A program made the translations under genes and the position numbers. The notes under the pieces are model-generated. The model ran no database searches and was not told the origin of the DNA. It saw nothing but the letters and a program-made list of their open reading frames with translations. A stretch of 64,000 bases of DNA from Krasilnikovozyma curviuscula (taxonomy: Eukaryota > Basidiomycota > Tremellomycetes > Cystofilobasidiales > Mrakiaceae): positions 124,001-188,000 of the forward strand of contig MVAQ01000013.1 in the NCBI GenBank assembly GCA_014825775.1. Direction: 5' to 3'. Every line of letters begins with the position of its first letter. The first letter of the stretch is position 1. Of this stretch, positions 1 through 15,271 are shown one piece after another.

Positions 1-595
1 CGGCGCACAGGCCTTGACTCAGGGCTTGAGAGCTTCTCTGCAACACCGTTTGAGAATGGTATTTCGCAAGTGCTTTTGTTTTTGTTTCACCTGTGCCATC
101 GTTGCTGGTCTCACATTGTTTTGGTATCACAGTTGCCGCGTTAACAGGGAGGGACTTCGCGACAAACCTCAGCACGTAACTTATTGTGAATTCTGATTTC
201 GGTATGACTGCTGTGAGAATCCTGTAGCTACTAGTTATGGAATTAGTGTGCTTTCAATATCCTGACACTCTATCTCGGTTCCCTCTATTGCGGACGCCGT
301 GCGTGCATGATCCTCGCGTGTTTACCATCTCCTCCCAGTCCCGACAGCTCTCCCACTGCTCCTTCAACTCACCCACTAGGCGAGCTTCGCATCGGTAAAA
401 CTTCTGTTCTGGTGGCTGATCGGTAAAGAGACATCGGCAACCTAACCACTAAACGCCAAGAGATAAGACCTTGGTATTCTGAGTGTTCTGCTCCCGCCTC
501 AACGGCCCATATATTTGAGGCAGCTCTTGCTCCTCTTCTTTTCCCGTCCCTTCCTTACTATACTCTGAAATCTTCCTTGGGCTCACCTTCTTACC
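1..595. other. Left-edge sequence without a recognised gene
   Basis: I see no conserved protein in either direction here. A minus-strand open frame at 449-862 overlaps the first exons of the neighbouring permease and has no splice or family support. The right part is presumably the promoter and 5' leader of the permease at 596. Confidence 0.5.
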
Positions 596-3043
596 ATGGC
601 AGCTTCCCCAAAGAGATCTGTAGGTCTTCAGAGTTGTTCGTGGGTTCCGATTAGAGGCTGACTTGACCGTCGAATCTGCCGATTGCCTGTAGATTATGTC
701 CTGGATTTGGGACAACGACTCTGACGAAAAGTCAGAGGCCGAGAAGAAGTTCTTGCGAAAGCTTGACTTCTTCATCCTCTTCTCTTCGTGTTTGGGATTC
801 TTGTAAGATGTCTCGGAATGGATTTCCACCCCCTTGTTCGCTGAAATCGAAGAGTCTGACATTGGCCATTCATTGTTGTGTCAGTCTCAAATACGTTGAC
901 CAGACGAACATTGGTGAGTGTGTTTAACTTCACTGCCACCGGTGTGGTACGTCCTCGCGCTTGGCTAACTGCAGATTGATTGTTCTTTGCCACAGGTAAT
1001 GCCTACATTTCTGGGATGAAGGAAGACTTGGGCATTATGGCGAATGAATATACCATCATGGGTACATGCTACGTAAGTTGCGTCTGGTAGATTCGCGCGA
1101 TATCATCTGTTGTTGACATCCATTCCGTCCGATGCACTTTTCCTTCCGCCTCGCATAACCGCAGACCATCTCTTACGCCATTGGCCAAATCCCGGGTAAT
1201 ATCATGGTCTTGAAGGTAAATGGGAATTGCCGGATGACTCTCGCAGTCGCTACTAGTTGCCGCTGAGCTCAGTTTACTTTTCTTGCAGATTCGACCGTCC
1301 ATCTGGCTTGCGATGCTTGAGATCGGCTGGGGAGCTTTCACTTTCGCTCAAGCAGGTGCTAAGACCTCTGGTCAAATGATGGCTTTCAGATTCGTGAGTT
1401 CGACATCCTTCACATTGTTCATCTCACTTTTGCGCGTACCCAGACAAGCTGATGCTCGTCCCAATCTTTCACGCTGTATCTCGTTGACTGAAGATGATCG
1501 GACTGTTCGAAAGCAGCTTCTTCACAGTCATCCTTTATGTCCTTTCTTCTTGGTACAACAAGGTTCGTAACCTCCCCGATTAGTCTCAATGAGGATTCCT
1601 TGCTCTGGCGAGATCGCTGACACCGTTACAACCCCCGTTTTCCCTATATCACTGCAGGCTGAACTAGGAAAACGCATGAGTATCTTCTACTTGTGTGCTT
1701 CAGTTGGATCTGCGACTTCAGGATGGATGCAGGCAAGTTTTAGAGAGGGTTTAGCCTGTTCCTCGATGGAAACCCGCTTACAGTCTTGTCTTGCTCCAAA
1801 ACAGGCCGCTATCTACAAATCTATGAACGGGATTCATGGAATGCCTGGTTGGCGTTGGCTCTACATATTGTGTGGTGTCATGACAGTTCCTGGAGCGTTG
1901 TCCATCCTGTTCTTCATCCCTGACACCCCGGAGACCACCAAAGCATTCTACTTGACGGAGGACGATATCGCCATCGCCAAGGACCGTATGGTCAGAGCCA
2001 AAGTTGCTCAAAGCACTGGTAAAATTGACTTTGCTACTTTCAAACGTATTTTGGGCCGATGGCACTTCTGGCTCTTCGTGCTATGTTACACGTGAGTCCC
2101 GAGCTCCTACTTATCTCTGCAGTGGAAATTAATCTTTTCGAGCCACGTATCCTTTGAAGGTGCTATGGTAATTCTGCTGGTGCTGCTGGACAGTTCGGAG
2201 TCTGGATGAAGAGTAAGTTTTACCCTTTGGTCGTAAAGTGATGGCGTGCCTTTTTGACCGATCGATCACAACAGGCGCTGGCTTCTCGGTTTCCGACAGG
2301 AACATTATTCCTACTGGTGTCAACCTCATCACTATCGGGACCATCTTTTTCTACGGCTTATTCTCGGATATGACGGGGAGCCGATTCTCTTTCGTTGTGG
2401 GACCACTGGTAAGTTGCTGGAACGTTACCAAGGAACTACTTGTTTTTGAAATGATTGGTCTTGTCCTTGACCCCAATTGACCATAGGTCGTTATACTGAC
2501 ATGTACCTTTTTACTCACAGCTCTACGGTCTCATCCCAAATGCAATCTTGACAGCTTGGCCATCTGGAAACCGAATCAAAGAATTCGCCTTCATGACCTC
2601 CAACGTTCAATTGATGACCCCAATTCTGTTCACCTGGGCTGCTGAGGTTTGTAAAAAAGACGCAGCGGAGAGGTCCATTGTAATGGCTTCGATGAATGGT
2701 ATCCAATACGCTTTTGCGTAAGTACCCACCCATCTTCAAGCTTCAAAACCCTTGTCTAAATCAAACGCACGCTTTCCCCTTGACCGGTAGTGCCTGGACT
2801 CCTCTTTTGATTTGGAAGCAAACGGATTCACCAAAGTTCCACTTGGGCTTCCCTACTTCTGTTGGCCTTGGTGTAGCAGCTATCATCTTCGCCTGTATCA
2901 TCTTTTACCTGGATAACAGGGACAAAAAGGCAGAGGAGGCTCTGGGTCCTGCTGCTGATGAGGAGTCTGTCGTTGAAGAGAAGATGGACTTCAAAGATGT
3001 TACTACTATTGCGGTTAGTCCAACTCTTGCCGGAAATCAATAA
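596..3043 (+). CDS. MFS permease, pantothenate transporter-like (Liz1/Fen2, ACS family)
   Basis: Exons: 596-619, 693-802, 885-913, 996-1072, 1165-1215, 1289-1393, 1494-1562, 1658-1732, 1805-2091, 2160-2212, 2275-2408, 2521-2717, 2791-3043, giving 487 residues, a usual length for the family. The protein should be a twelve-helix plasma-membrane proton symporter that takes up an anionic vitamin-like substrate. The N-terminal part (FLRKLDFF, then DQTNIGNAYISGMKEDL) and the later RPSIWLAMLEI, SSWYNKAELGKR and FFIPDTPE blocks are typical of the pantothenate branch of the allantoate permease group. The start at 596 gives a good CCATGG context and an eight-residue first exon; an in-frame ATG at 696 is the alternative. 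Intron 1733-1804 begins GC rather than GT. The transported substrate is inferred from family resemblance only. Confidence 0.85.
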
Positions 3044-3441
3044 AACAATTTGTAGATGGTGGTGCGATGCTTTCAGAGCGACTCGGGTTTAGTTGTAGAT
3101 TTTTTAAATAAGTCATGGGCATACTGTAGCTCTTAGGCTTTATAGAAAGGATTTCTGTTCTGTCTTTCGTTTTCTCCAAACGGAGCAAGAATCTTATAAA
3201 TCTCATTAAAAGCCGCTGTAGCGAAAACATTTGCCACACTGCCAGTTCAGCTGCCAGGTCGAGCCACGCTGTTGCACGCAAACCAAGACGCTCTTCAAAC
3301 CCTCCTAACACTTCAGTTCCATCTCAGAGCTTACCAGGCCGTGTAAGACAGCATCTGAAGATCTAGGAACGTCAGACATCAGCAGTAGAGAAGAAGCAGC
3401 ACAGCAGGAAGCTTTGGAAAAGTCAGAAAAGGAAGTTCAAG
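3044..3441. other. Intergenic: permease 3' end and SMD1 leader
   Basis: No coding signal is seen. The right part is the likely 5' leader and promoter of the SmD1 gene. Confidence 0.5.
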
Positions 3442-4591
3442 ATGCAATTAGTTAGGTGAGTTCTTGCAAGGATCCCCTACAATACATTTGCATATTGGAC
3501 TGCTGCATCTGGTGTGAATGGAAAGGAAGAATGGGCTTGGACATGGTGATGAAGAGGGGAGTCATTGTGTGGAATCGAAGGCGACTTTTTCGACACCAGT
3601 TTAAGCAATGGGACCCCCCGTGTCAACACCATTGTCTCTAGCATTGCCTTAGCTCTGTTTCTCGTGGTATGTGGTATCAGATATGGACTGTACGGGCCTC
3701 AGGATGGGTGCAAAGACTCTTTCTCTGCAGGTGGCTTCGTCAAGACTTTCGACCATGTACAGTGCCCTCTTTTGCTCCAAAATGTGTAGCTGAGTACGAG
3801 GATAGTTCAATAAAGGCTGTTGAACGATGGTGAAGGTGGTTGGTAGAGTCAGAGGGGATGGCATGGGGCTGCTTTGGCAGTTTTCTCATTCTTTCTTCAA
3901 CCTTACTCAACTAAACTGGCATTCGTTTTGCCCTCTCAACATTTACCACTTCGACTTCTGTACTTCTTGATACTCTGTTCTCATCAAATTGCCTCTCTTC
4001 CCACTTAGGTTCCTGATGAAGCTCTCAAACGAGACAGTGACGATCGAGCTCAAAAATGGAAGTGTTGTCCATGGAACGATTACAGGTGCGTCGTGACCTC
4101 TCACCTATGCTCAGAATCATTGCTAGACATCTTGTCCAGATCATTCTCGGGTGGTTCTTTGTCATCTTCTTCCGCGTATGACTGACTCGCCTGTTTTATG
4201 GGATGCTTCTTTAAAACGAAACTTACTATAACCAACCAGCCATTGATCCTCAAATGAACACCCACCTGAAAGCCCTCACTTTGACCACTCTCCAATCACC
4301 AACACCCACGAAACTAGATACCCTCACTCTGCGTGGAAACACCATCCGATACTTCATCCTCCCAGACGCCCTTCCTCTCGATACTCTCCTCGTTGATGAT
4401 ACTCCTAAGGTTAAGTCAACAGGTAAGCAAATGCTACGCTTGTTTCTATTTTCAGCTGTTGAGCTAAACTTTCGATCCCTGTTGTTTTTATAGGCGGTGC
4501 TAAGAAGAAGGACACTGGTGCTGGACCAAGAGGAGGTCGTGGTGGAAGAGGTGGACGTGGTGGAAGAGGAGGCAGAGGACGTGGAATCTAA
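3442..4591 (+). CDS. SMD1: Small nuclear ribonucleoprotein SmD1
   Basis: Exons: 3442-3455, 4009-4085, 4240-4422, 4494-4591, giving 123 residues. SmD1 is one of the seven Sm proteins that form the ring around U1, U2, U4 and U5 snRNA in the spliceosome. The sequence shows Sm motif 1 ([17 protein letters not shown], with VHGTITG), Sm motif 2 ([13 protein letters not shown]) and a C-terminal Gly-Arg tail of the kind that is methylated and read by the SMN-type assembly machinery. The first coding exon is only 14 bases and encodes MQLVR, matching the usual MKLVR start, which fixes the very long first intron. Length and motifs are as expected for the family. It ends convergently with RPN3, 295 bases away. 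Confidence 0.95.
3456..4008 (+). other. Unusually long first intron of SMD1 (553 bases)
   Basis: Most introns in this window are about 45-100 bases, so 553 bases is exceptional. A GTGATGA box-C-like heptamer lies near 3546, but no CTGA box D occurs within about 200 bases after it, so I do not call a snoRNA. Confidence 0.6.
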
Positions 4592-4886
4592 GCTGATGAG
4601 GTGGTCCTTACTTGGCAAAGAAGGAGGAATGTTAGAGGGGTGATTGTACTTCTGAGAATGTCGCTACACACTGTGTTTTAAAGCTATGCGGAGGGGATTC
4701 GCTACCAAAATAAAGGTCTTATTCTCTTTGTAATATTATCAAAAGCCTTCACAATAGCTCTATCCCACTCTGGAAAGATGAGAAAAGAGTCAACATAAAT
4801 ATGACCCGTCTCGCGATGAAGCAACACGCGACAACATTTTCAGACATAATTTGCACATTTGCATCGTCACCTATTCAAATTCTCTT

Positions 4887-7036
4887 CTAGAACCCTTCAA
4901 CGTCGCCTTCAGTTTCATCAAGCCCACCGTCTCCGCCTTCTTCCAGATCCCTTTCCATCTCTAACCTGTCCTTGACACCCTGCTCCAAGTCCTTCTTGTA
5001 GTTCTCCAAAGGATACCTCATCGCCTTCAAACTGCTGTTCCTCAGGTCGACCAAGAAGCCAACTCTCTCACTCAAGGCTTCTCTGGGTTTTGGAGTTTCG
5101 TAGATTCCACCAGATGATTCGCCGTTGGACAACTTGTGGTTGGCGTTCGCGACCTTGACCCAACCCTTTTCACGATCAATAATGACTCCACTGATGACTC
5201 CATCACGAATGGCCTTTCCAACGACGAACTCGGCGTCCTCTTCGCTCTCGAGGGCAAGCTTGATGGCGAGTGATTTGAGAGAGATGAGTGAGTAGGAGGT
5301 GGTAATCTGGACCAAGGAAGACTTGAGAGTAGTGTGTCGAAGTCTCAAGAGAAGTGGGAGTGTTCCATCACGGGTGAAAAGTTCTTTGTAGGTCTCGAGG
5401 ACTTGGAGAAGGTCTGGGACTGAACCCGATCTCACAGCTGTAAGACGAGAAGCGCGCGAAGGGAAAGAGGTCAGATCTACGCTTTCTCAGATTTTAAATA
5501 AAATAAAGTATAAAATATCATTCAGAACTCACCTTTTACCACACCTTCATAACTTCCACGAAGCGCTTTAGCAAGCACGACGTTCTTGAAGATGGCTTTG
5601 GCAGGTATTTGACCCATGAGCAGCTCAACGACGATCGAGAACTTGTACACAGTCTGTATGAATCCTGGAGCAGTTTGAGGAGGAGGAGCTCGACGAATGG
5701 CTGAGATTCGACGACAGCTGGTCAGTCAGTCATCCCCGGCTCCCAAGCAGACTTGAGTTCCAACTTACCAGTCTGCAAATGTCCCCAAGCACCAGAGTAA
5801 TCCAACCTCACAGCTTTGATTCTTCCCAAACAGAATTCACCACGTACGCCGATAGCACCCTCCCAGTTCTCCACAGCCGCCGGCGATTTAGAGAGCAAAA
5901 ACGAAGCTTGGTCGTACAGAGAAGAGGCGAGGTATGATTGAAGCAAGAGGACGAGGGTTGTAGATGAGAGGATTGGGAGAGAGTGGAGGGTTGAGGTTCG
6001 ATGGAGAGTGAGGAGAAGTCTGAGGGATTCCAGGCATGATAGTGAATGGTCAGTTTTCAGCTTCGAGGCGTTGATAGCAAGGGAAGAAAGAGAGGCGCTC
6101 GCTGCAAAACCCAAGACACTCACGGTCGCAGCTCTTCGCCTTTTCCTTGGATGTCGTAGCATCTCATAAGGTAGAACAACACCTTTGCTGACAGAGCGTC
6201 CAATGACCTTCGTCCGTTGGTATGCGACTGGATTTTGGAGGTGATTTGTTGGGCCAGATTCTCGGCCTGCATCAACAATTGTAGCCAAGTGGTGATAAAG
6301 CAAACATCAGCTTCAAGCACCACCACCATACACTGATTGAAAAGAAAGGGGAAGCCACTGACGTCTGCAACCTTCTTGGAGTCGATTAGGTAGAGGATGA
6401 CCAGAAGTGTCAGGTACACTTCGTTCTCAGGCAAGATCTCTGTAATGGGCTGCTTCTTCTTTTCCTTCTCCTCGGGCTTCTCGGTCGTAGCTGTCGTTGG
6501 AGCAGCATCGACCTCCATATCCCCAGACGCCGACACAGTAGGTGACGGCAAGAACGACAGTAGATATGAAGCAGTTTCATGGCCTGCAATTCCAACGCCG
6601 CCGCGTGCAGTCGACCCAGTCAGTAAATGTCATTGGACACCGTACTACCCAGGACTAGATGGAGCGCCTGCTTACCCTTGGGGAATCCTTCCTCAATAGC
6701 CTTGGCCAGCTCAGCGGCTCCTCCCTCCGACGTGAAGATCTTTTTCCTCAGGGTCGTCAGAGTCCTCAGTACTTTGGCGTTAAAACGAGGTTCCAGAGTC
6801 TCGACACCTCGAGTGATCAGTGTCAAGTTCAATGCGATTTCTGAGGCAGCAGAATACCAGCAAAAATCAGCCATCTGAAGGAAGAGAGATAGAGTGTGTG
6901 TGGTTACAGGAACTGGATCGAGATACTGACCTTGTGATATGGTTGCTGGAGGTGCTGGAGCTGCTGTTTCCTCCTTCTTCTCAGCGTCTTCCTTCTTCGA
7001 GTCTTTCGACTTGTCATCTGTCTTTGGGTCTGCCAT
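4887..7036 (-). CDS. RPN3: 26S proteasome regulatory subunit Rpn3 (PSMD3)
   Basis: Exons on the minus strand: 6931-7036, 6676-6840, 6363-6583, 6124-6266, 5769-6019, 5533-5700, 4887-5437; 534 residues. Rpn3 is a structural non-ATPase subunit of the 19S lid. The N-terminus is a charged Lys/Glu/Asp tail followed by the family block RGVETLEPRF and VLRTLTTLRKKI. Helical TPR-like repeats follow, then the PCI domain: TAPGFIQTVYKFSIVVELL, LLLRLRHTTLK, the DAEFVVGKAIRDGVISG winged-helix segment, and the acidic C-terminus. Splicing at 6840 rather than reading through restores the conserved EIALNLTLI block. ATG at 7036 has a long open 5' side. It is convergent with SMD1. Confidence 0.93.
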
Positions 7037-7913
7037 GTTGAGTTGTGGTGGTGGAGAACGGGAGGTTGTTTGAAGCTGTCTGATCCTCAGCGTTCGTTCG
7101 TTCCACCGAGACAGCAGCAGCTCAAATTTCGAGATTTCTGCATATTTTTCCGTCCTTCAAATCTGCGCACCTTGCTCGAGATTATAAGATATCAGTAGCA
7201 ATTAGTAGCAACAAAGCTGACTGGAATACAGAACAGGCTTGTTGTACGCCAGAGTGTCGTTGTTACGCATTGCGCCCACGAAACATACCCCGTCGCATCA
7301 ACAGTATCAACGACTACGCAGGCAGGACTATACGCTTGAGCTTACATTATATGGAACTCAGTTGCATTTCGTTTTTGCTGCTCATACAGCTCCTGTCAAT
7401 GAATAATCTCGTCATCTCCCGATTCCAATTCATCCTCGCTCGTCGCACCTGTCAAAAACTCTCCTTGAACTCTTTTGTTTTATTACACCGCGCGCTATGC
7501 GATGCCACAGGGTCTCTCTTGGTCAGCTGGAACCGGCGGTGCTCCACCGGCGAATGCGTTTGAGTTTATACCTTGAAGGGACTTCGTTGCTGTTGAGGCG
7601 GAAGAAGAGACAGCACGATGAAGGCAGCAGCAAGCTGCACTACCTACTCACAACACCTGTTCATACCTTGAATGCTGACTTGAAACAAGCAACCCATCGA
7701 TGCTATGGTAACTCGTGCTGATGTCGCACCGTCCTGGTGGAAACCACGTCGTTATGAAACTTTATTTATCCCAGCCTATGTTCTTGCCAAAACGGACTTT
7801 GTGAAAACAAGAGCAATATCTAAGACTTAACAGTCTCTTTCCAACGCGATGGTTTAAAGCGGAAGAAAAAAAAGTAATAGATCTGTATCACCAATGTACC
7901 TGATGCAACGCTC
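7037..7913. other. Intergenic: RPN3 promoter and TRL1 3' end
   Basis: No coding region or RNA gene is recognised. Short open frames on the plus strand near 7270-7720 lack family resemblance and splice support. The left part should hold the RPN3 promoter. I did not find an exact Rpn4-type proteasome element. Confidence 0.5.
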
Positions 7914-10900
7914 CTAATTCATTCCCCTCAACCTTCCGCTACCGAGACAGTCTTCCTTGACTTCAACAGAGAAAATCTTCTCTCCCTCGTTAGAATTTCC
8001 GTCTCTCCACCTGGAAACCAACCCTTTCGCTTCATAAGGAGGGACCTCAGCGTCTCTCGTTCCAATGGTGATGTGAACCGTCTTATGCGACTTTGAGAGA
8101 TGATCCGTGACTGTCGTTAAGGCTGTTGATGATAATGGTGTCGATGTTGAAGCTGTTGAGAGGCCAAGATCAGTGACGACAAAAGTCATGACTCGATCGT
8201 TCCAAACAATGTGTGTGAGTCTGAAGTTGAAGAGGGTGAAAGTCTGAGCGAGGTTTGCTTCACCGGATAGCTGACGTGCCTTATCCTCTTCAATTAGATC
8301 CACACAGGCTGTCCAGAGAAGTTGATGAGGTCCAGGAGAATCGACGGTGCCATTATTGGTAACATCTTCCTTCTCTAGAGCAACCTCAGTCTCGTGGACG
8401 ATGGTGATGTGAGGTTTAGAGATGACTCGTCCTGTTGATTTCAGCATATTCCAGAATTCGAATCCTTCAGTTGCATCTGCATCATTCGACAACGCTGCAT
8501 CGACAACCTGGGCCAACTCAATCTCAGGGGCGAGAGCATAATATCTGATCTTGAATTGCTCAACTGGATCCTCTTCCTTCCAAACACTTGGACGGTAGCC
8601 TTTTGCCTTCTCCAGCGAAATCCGAACATCTTCTGCTGATATGTTTGGTAGAGGTTGACCAGCGGCATTGAAGATGTCTTCCAGGGCGGCCTTCACTTTG
8701 GCCAAGTTGGTTTCCAACGAGTCTTCAACTTCGAGAGTAATAATGTTATCGAAGAGATCTGGGTCAGGTGGACAGGACTGGTCAAGGAATCGATGGATGA
8801 TGGTTTCATGCTTGTAAGCCGAGTAAGGATCGGCTCGAAGAGACTGATGAGCATCACCTCTGGCGAGTACTCGAGTGCAACAGAGTCGGTGTATTTTGTG
8901 GAGTGGGTGGGGTGGTGAGAGAAGCCACTGGATGGCGACAAACCGAACTGGAATCGGTGGTGCCTTCTTCTCCAAAGTCATAGATGAGAACTCGTGGGAA
9001 AGTTTCGTGACGTGTTGAGCGAGGTGGTTATTTCGATCTGCGTAGACAATATCATGCTTCTTGAACTCGTTTTTAATGTTGATCATAAATGTGGGCCCAG
9101 TGTTCTTCGTTGTGACGTCGTCACTTTGAACATGACAGAAGCCATATAAGCTAGAAAGCGCAACTCCAAGAGCAGTTTTACCTGGAAGAACGACGAAAGC
9201 GTCAAAATACACGCTCGGTCATAGATAACAGCTATTGAAAAACAACTCACCACAACCTGGAACAGCGATCGGAATGAGCAACGTTTTTGAGTAGGTCTGA
9301 CCTTCACCCCGCTTCTTCGACCCTTTAGAACCCCCGACGACCCAACGATTCTTCACGTCACCCAACTTAGCCTTCCCCTCTTCAGTATCTAACCACTCCA
9401 AAAACCTTTCTCTGACAAAGACGATGCCCTTTCCGAGCTTTATATCAGCGAACCAGTCGGGATTGTCAGCGATCGCAGTTCGACACCAATCCTCATACAC
9501 CAACGAAGTTGGGTCCTGGAGTTTGTTGGATGGGACGAGGCCATCTGCGGATTTGTGAGGAACAGCTTTCGTAGCTTCTTTAGCTTTCATTATGTCTTGA
9601 TTCTCAGCTCGCCATTTCTTGCTAGCTGCAGCTTTGGCGGCTTTGAGTTGCTTCTTCGAGAGCTTTGATATTGGGTCATTAGATTCGCCAGAGACGGGGT
9701 CGAGATACGTAGCTTGAAGATCGGAGGTGACAACTTCCACTTCCGTTGTAAGTTCGGGTGCTGGTACTTGAGTTGCAGATTGAAGATCGAGTTCCTTTTG
9801 TGTGGGTGGTCCGGGCGGCGGTTGCAACAGAGCTCCGACAAGAATCTTAGTAATTTCTCTCCAGTTCCTCCACATCAAGTACGGTTCCTCAAATTTAATC
9901 TTGAAGAAAAAGTCGGTTCCAGGCCTGTACGGTATTTGAGCTGATTCCTTATCATTCTCTGGCGCGACTTTGCAACGAACGACGAATCCTTCAACTTGTT
10001 CTCCTTCCCATTCACCAGTGCTGGTTGCTTCATCGACAAATGCTTTGAGTGACGGGACATCAGGGAAAGCTAGATGTCGAGTTGCAATGAAGCCGTATCT
10101 GGTCGCAAAGTTAGTGACGTCAAATGGTGGTAAGGTTGAGAATGAAGGAGTGTTGAGGTTGAGCCCATGGAGATGGAGACCGGTAAGGTGAGGTGGATAA
10201 GGAAGAACGTGTTCTTCAAAACTATCATCGCAGAGCTGATTGGAAAATTAGCGCAGTGTTTGCTCAGACAGAATGACCAGCAGCGTACCTCAGCAACAGC
10301 TGTCAGATTCGCTGTAAACAGCTCGGCAGCCAGCTCCTCACAAGAATGACCTGACTTTTCCAAGTGTCGATTCAACCACTGTCGACTATGGAAACAAAGC
10401 ACTTGTCAGCTCGAAGCCTGCTCTCTAGCAAAATGACGCCTAGAAACGCACCCAGCTTCAGCATGACTCAGCTTTCCTTCCAATGCAGGACCAAGAGAAT
10501 GCTTTGAAGTGACCAGGAGGGTTGTTGGATCTAGTGCTGAGATCAAGATCAGACAGCCATTGGATTTCAGAGTCATGTAGTACGGGCCAGAAGTTGATTC
10601 AGGGAATTGGCTCCACTGAACAAAAAAAAGTCAGTCTCTGGGAATGAGGTAAAAAAGTAAATGAGCTGAGATTTACCTCGAGATACGGCACCTCAGTGAG
10701 ATTGTGGAATTTATCGTATCCTCGCGAGACGATCCTATGTCCACCTTCGCTGTCTTCAACCGTAAACAACCCTCTAGCAGAACAGGGAATTCCATTCTCG
10801 ACTGCATTCCTGTACAGATGTTCCGGAGTTTTCCAAGACTGGATCGGGACAAGTTGGCCGTTGTCTTCTCGCTGAAAATTGTAGGTTGTGACTTGGACCT

Positions 10901-11024
10901 TCTTCGGATCGGATTTTCGGACAGACCTGAGAGCTTCGACTAATGTTGATGCGGTGTACTCTGGCTGGTAAAGTGGACGCTTCGAGGTTGAAGCATCGGG
11001 CTGCTGGGCTTCGTTCGACGACAT
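7914..11024 (-). CDS. TRL1: Fungal tRNA ligase Trl1 (ligase, kinase, cyclic phosphodiesterase)
   Basis: Exons: 10677-11024, 10452-10615, 10289-10385, 9251-10235, 7914-9181; 953 residues. This multifunctional enzyme joins tRNA exons after intron removal and, in yeasts, also seals HAC1-type mRNA in the unfolded protein response. The adenylyltransferase part shows VSRGYDKFHN, the catalytic lysine motif LKSNGCLILIS, motif IV EGFVVR and motif V FFFKIKFEEPYL. The polynucleotide kinase P-loop VPGCGKTALG is split by the intron 9182-9250. The C-terminal phosphodiesterase has two HxT motifs, KPHITIVHE and VHITIGTRD. All three active sites look intact and the domain order is that of yeast Trl1. The first in-frame ATG is at 11024; the frame remains open to 11081 without an ATG. 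Confidence 0.95.
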
Positions 11025-11691
11025 TATTATCTCTGAGCTGAAGGATTGGCTGGATGAGGTTGGGAGCGAGCCCAGGGACAAGAGATGCTGGTATTAGAGG
11101 AGCTTGTGGGTATATTGAGACTGTGACTTGATTTTGAAAATGACTTGGTTACTGTGTCAAGTCAGAAAAAGTGACTTCTGATTGTTTGGAAAGTTGAGTA
11201 GGCGCCACATAACTGAAGGAGGCTACACCTCAATGTCATGCTGGATTTCAGAGCAAGAGGTTGAGCTTTGAGCTCTGAGACTGTAGAACAATAAGTTTTC
11301 TTTCAAGATTTGTGAGGAATGACCCTTGTCATGTTTGCGCCACGCAAGCCCGCCTGAGAAGCACATCCTCGATTCAGAGCATTCTGTAATCATCTTCAAT
11401 CTTCAAGTAAAAAATAAAATAAAAAGCTCGCATAGGTTATGTACCTTTCAATACGAGGTGCAAACTCGGTGAACTCGCTGAAGGCGGCGGCGTAAAATCA
11501 AAACAAGAGTGGTCAATCTGTCATTATTTTCGACTTTGGTAGATAGACGGGGAGATCTGGATCGGGGATCCGCCTTGCCAGCTGCAACAGAACTAGCATC
11601 TGTAAGAACACATCTTGTATACAAGAGAAGGGAAGCTAGTGAGAAGGGCAAGAGTAAAAGAGCGAGATGCACACACATCCACTCTAAGTGT
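11025..11691. other. Intergenic: TRL1 promoter and Polo kinase 3' end
   Basis: No gene recognised. The stretch lies between two minus-strand genes. Confidence 0.5.
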
Positions 11692-15054
<3,363 letters not shown>

Positions 15055-15271
15055 TGAATCCTCCAATCCCTTTCCGTTTCTTCACTTCTTCTGCTTGGCC
15101 TGGCGTTGCTGTTCTGCTGAGGGAGAATTGGTCTGAGAAGGGAAAGCAAGAACCCTCCCGCGAAAATCAGTCACATCCTGAATTCTTTCATCATTTATAT
15201 TACATTTTTCAAGAAGACATCTCCTCTAAAACTTAAGCTTAGATTATACTATAGAATTGATGAAATGATTC

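Noticed and set aside
449..862. A 137-codon minus-strand open frame
   Set aside because: It is antisense to the first exons of the MFS permease, which match a known family, and has no motifs of its own.
3540..3800. A C/D-box snoRNA in the SMD1 intron
   Set aside because: A GTGATGA motif occurs near 3546, but the next CTGA is about 240 bases away and no terminal stem is evident.
7270..7721. Plus-strand frames between RPN3 and TRL1
   Set aside because: Biased composition, no domain and no splice support; most likely promoter and 3' sequence.
11025..11081. An extended N-terminus for Trl1
   Set aside because: The upstream in-frame stretch has no ATG; the first ATG at 11024 gives a normal start.
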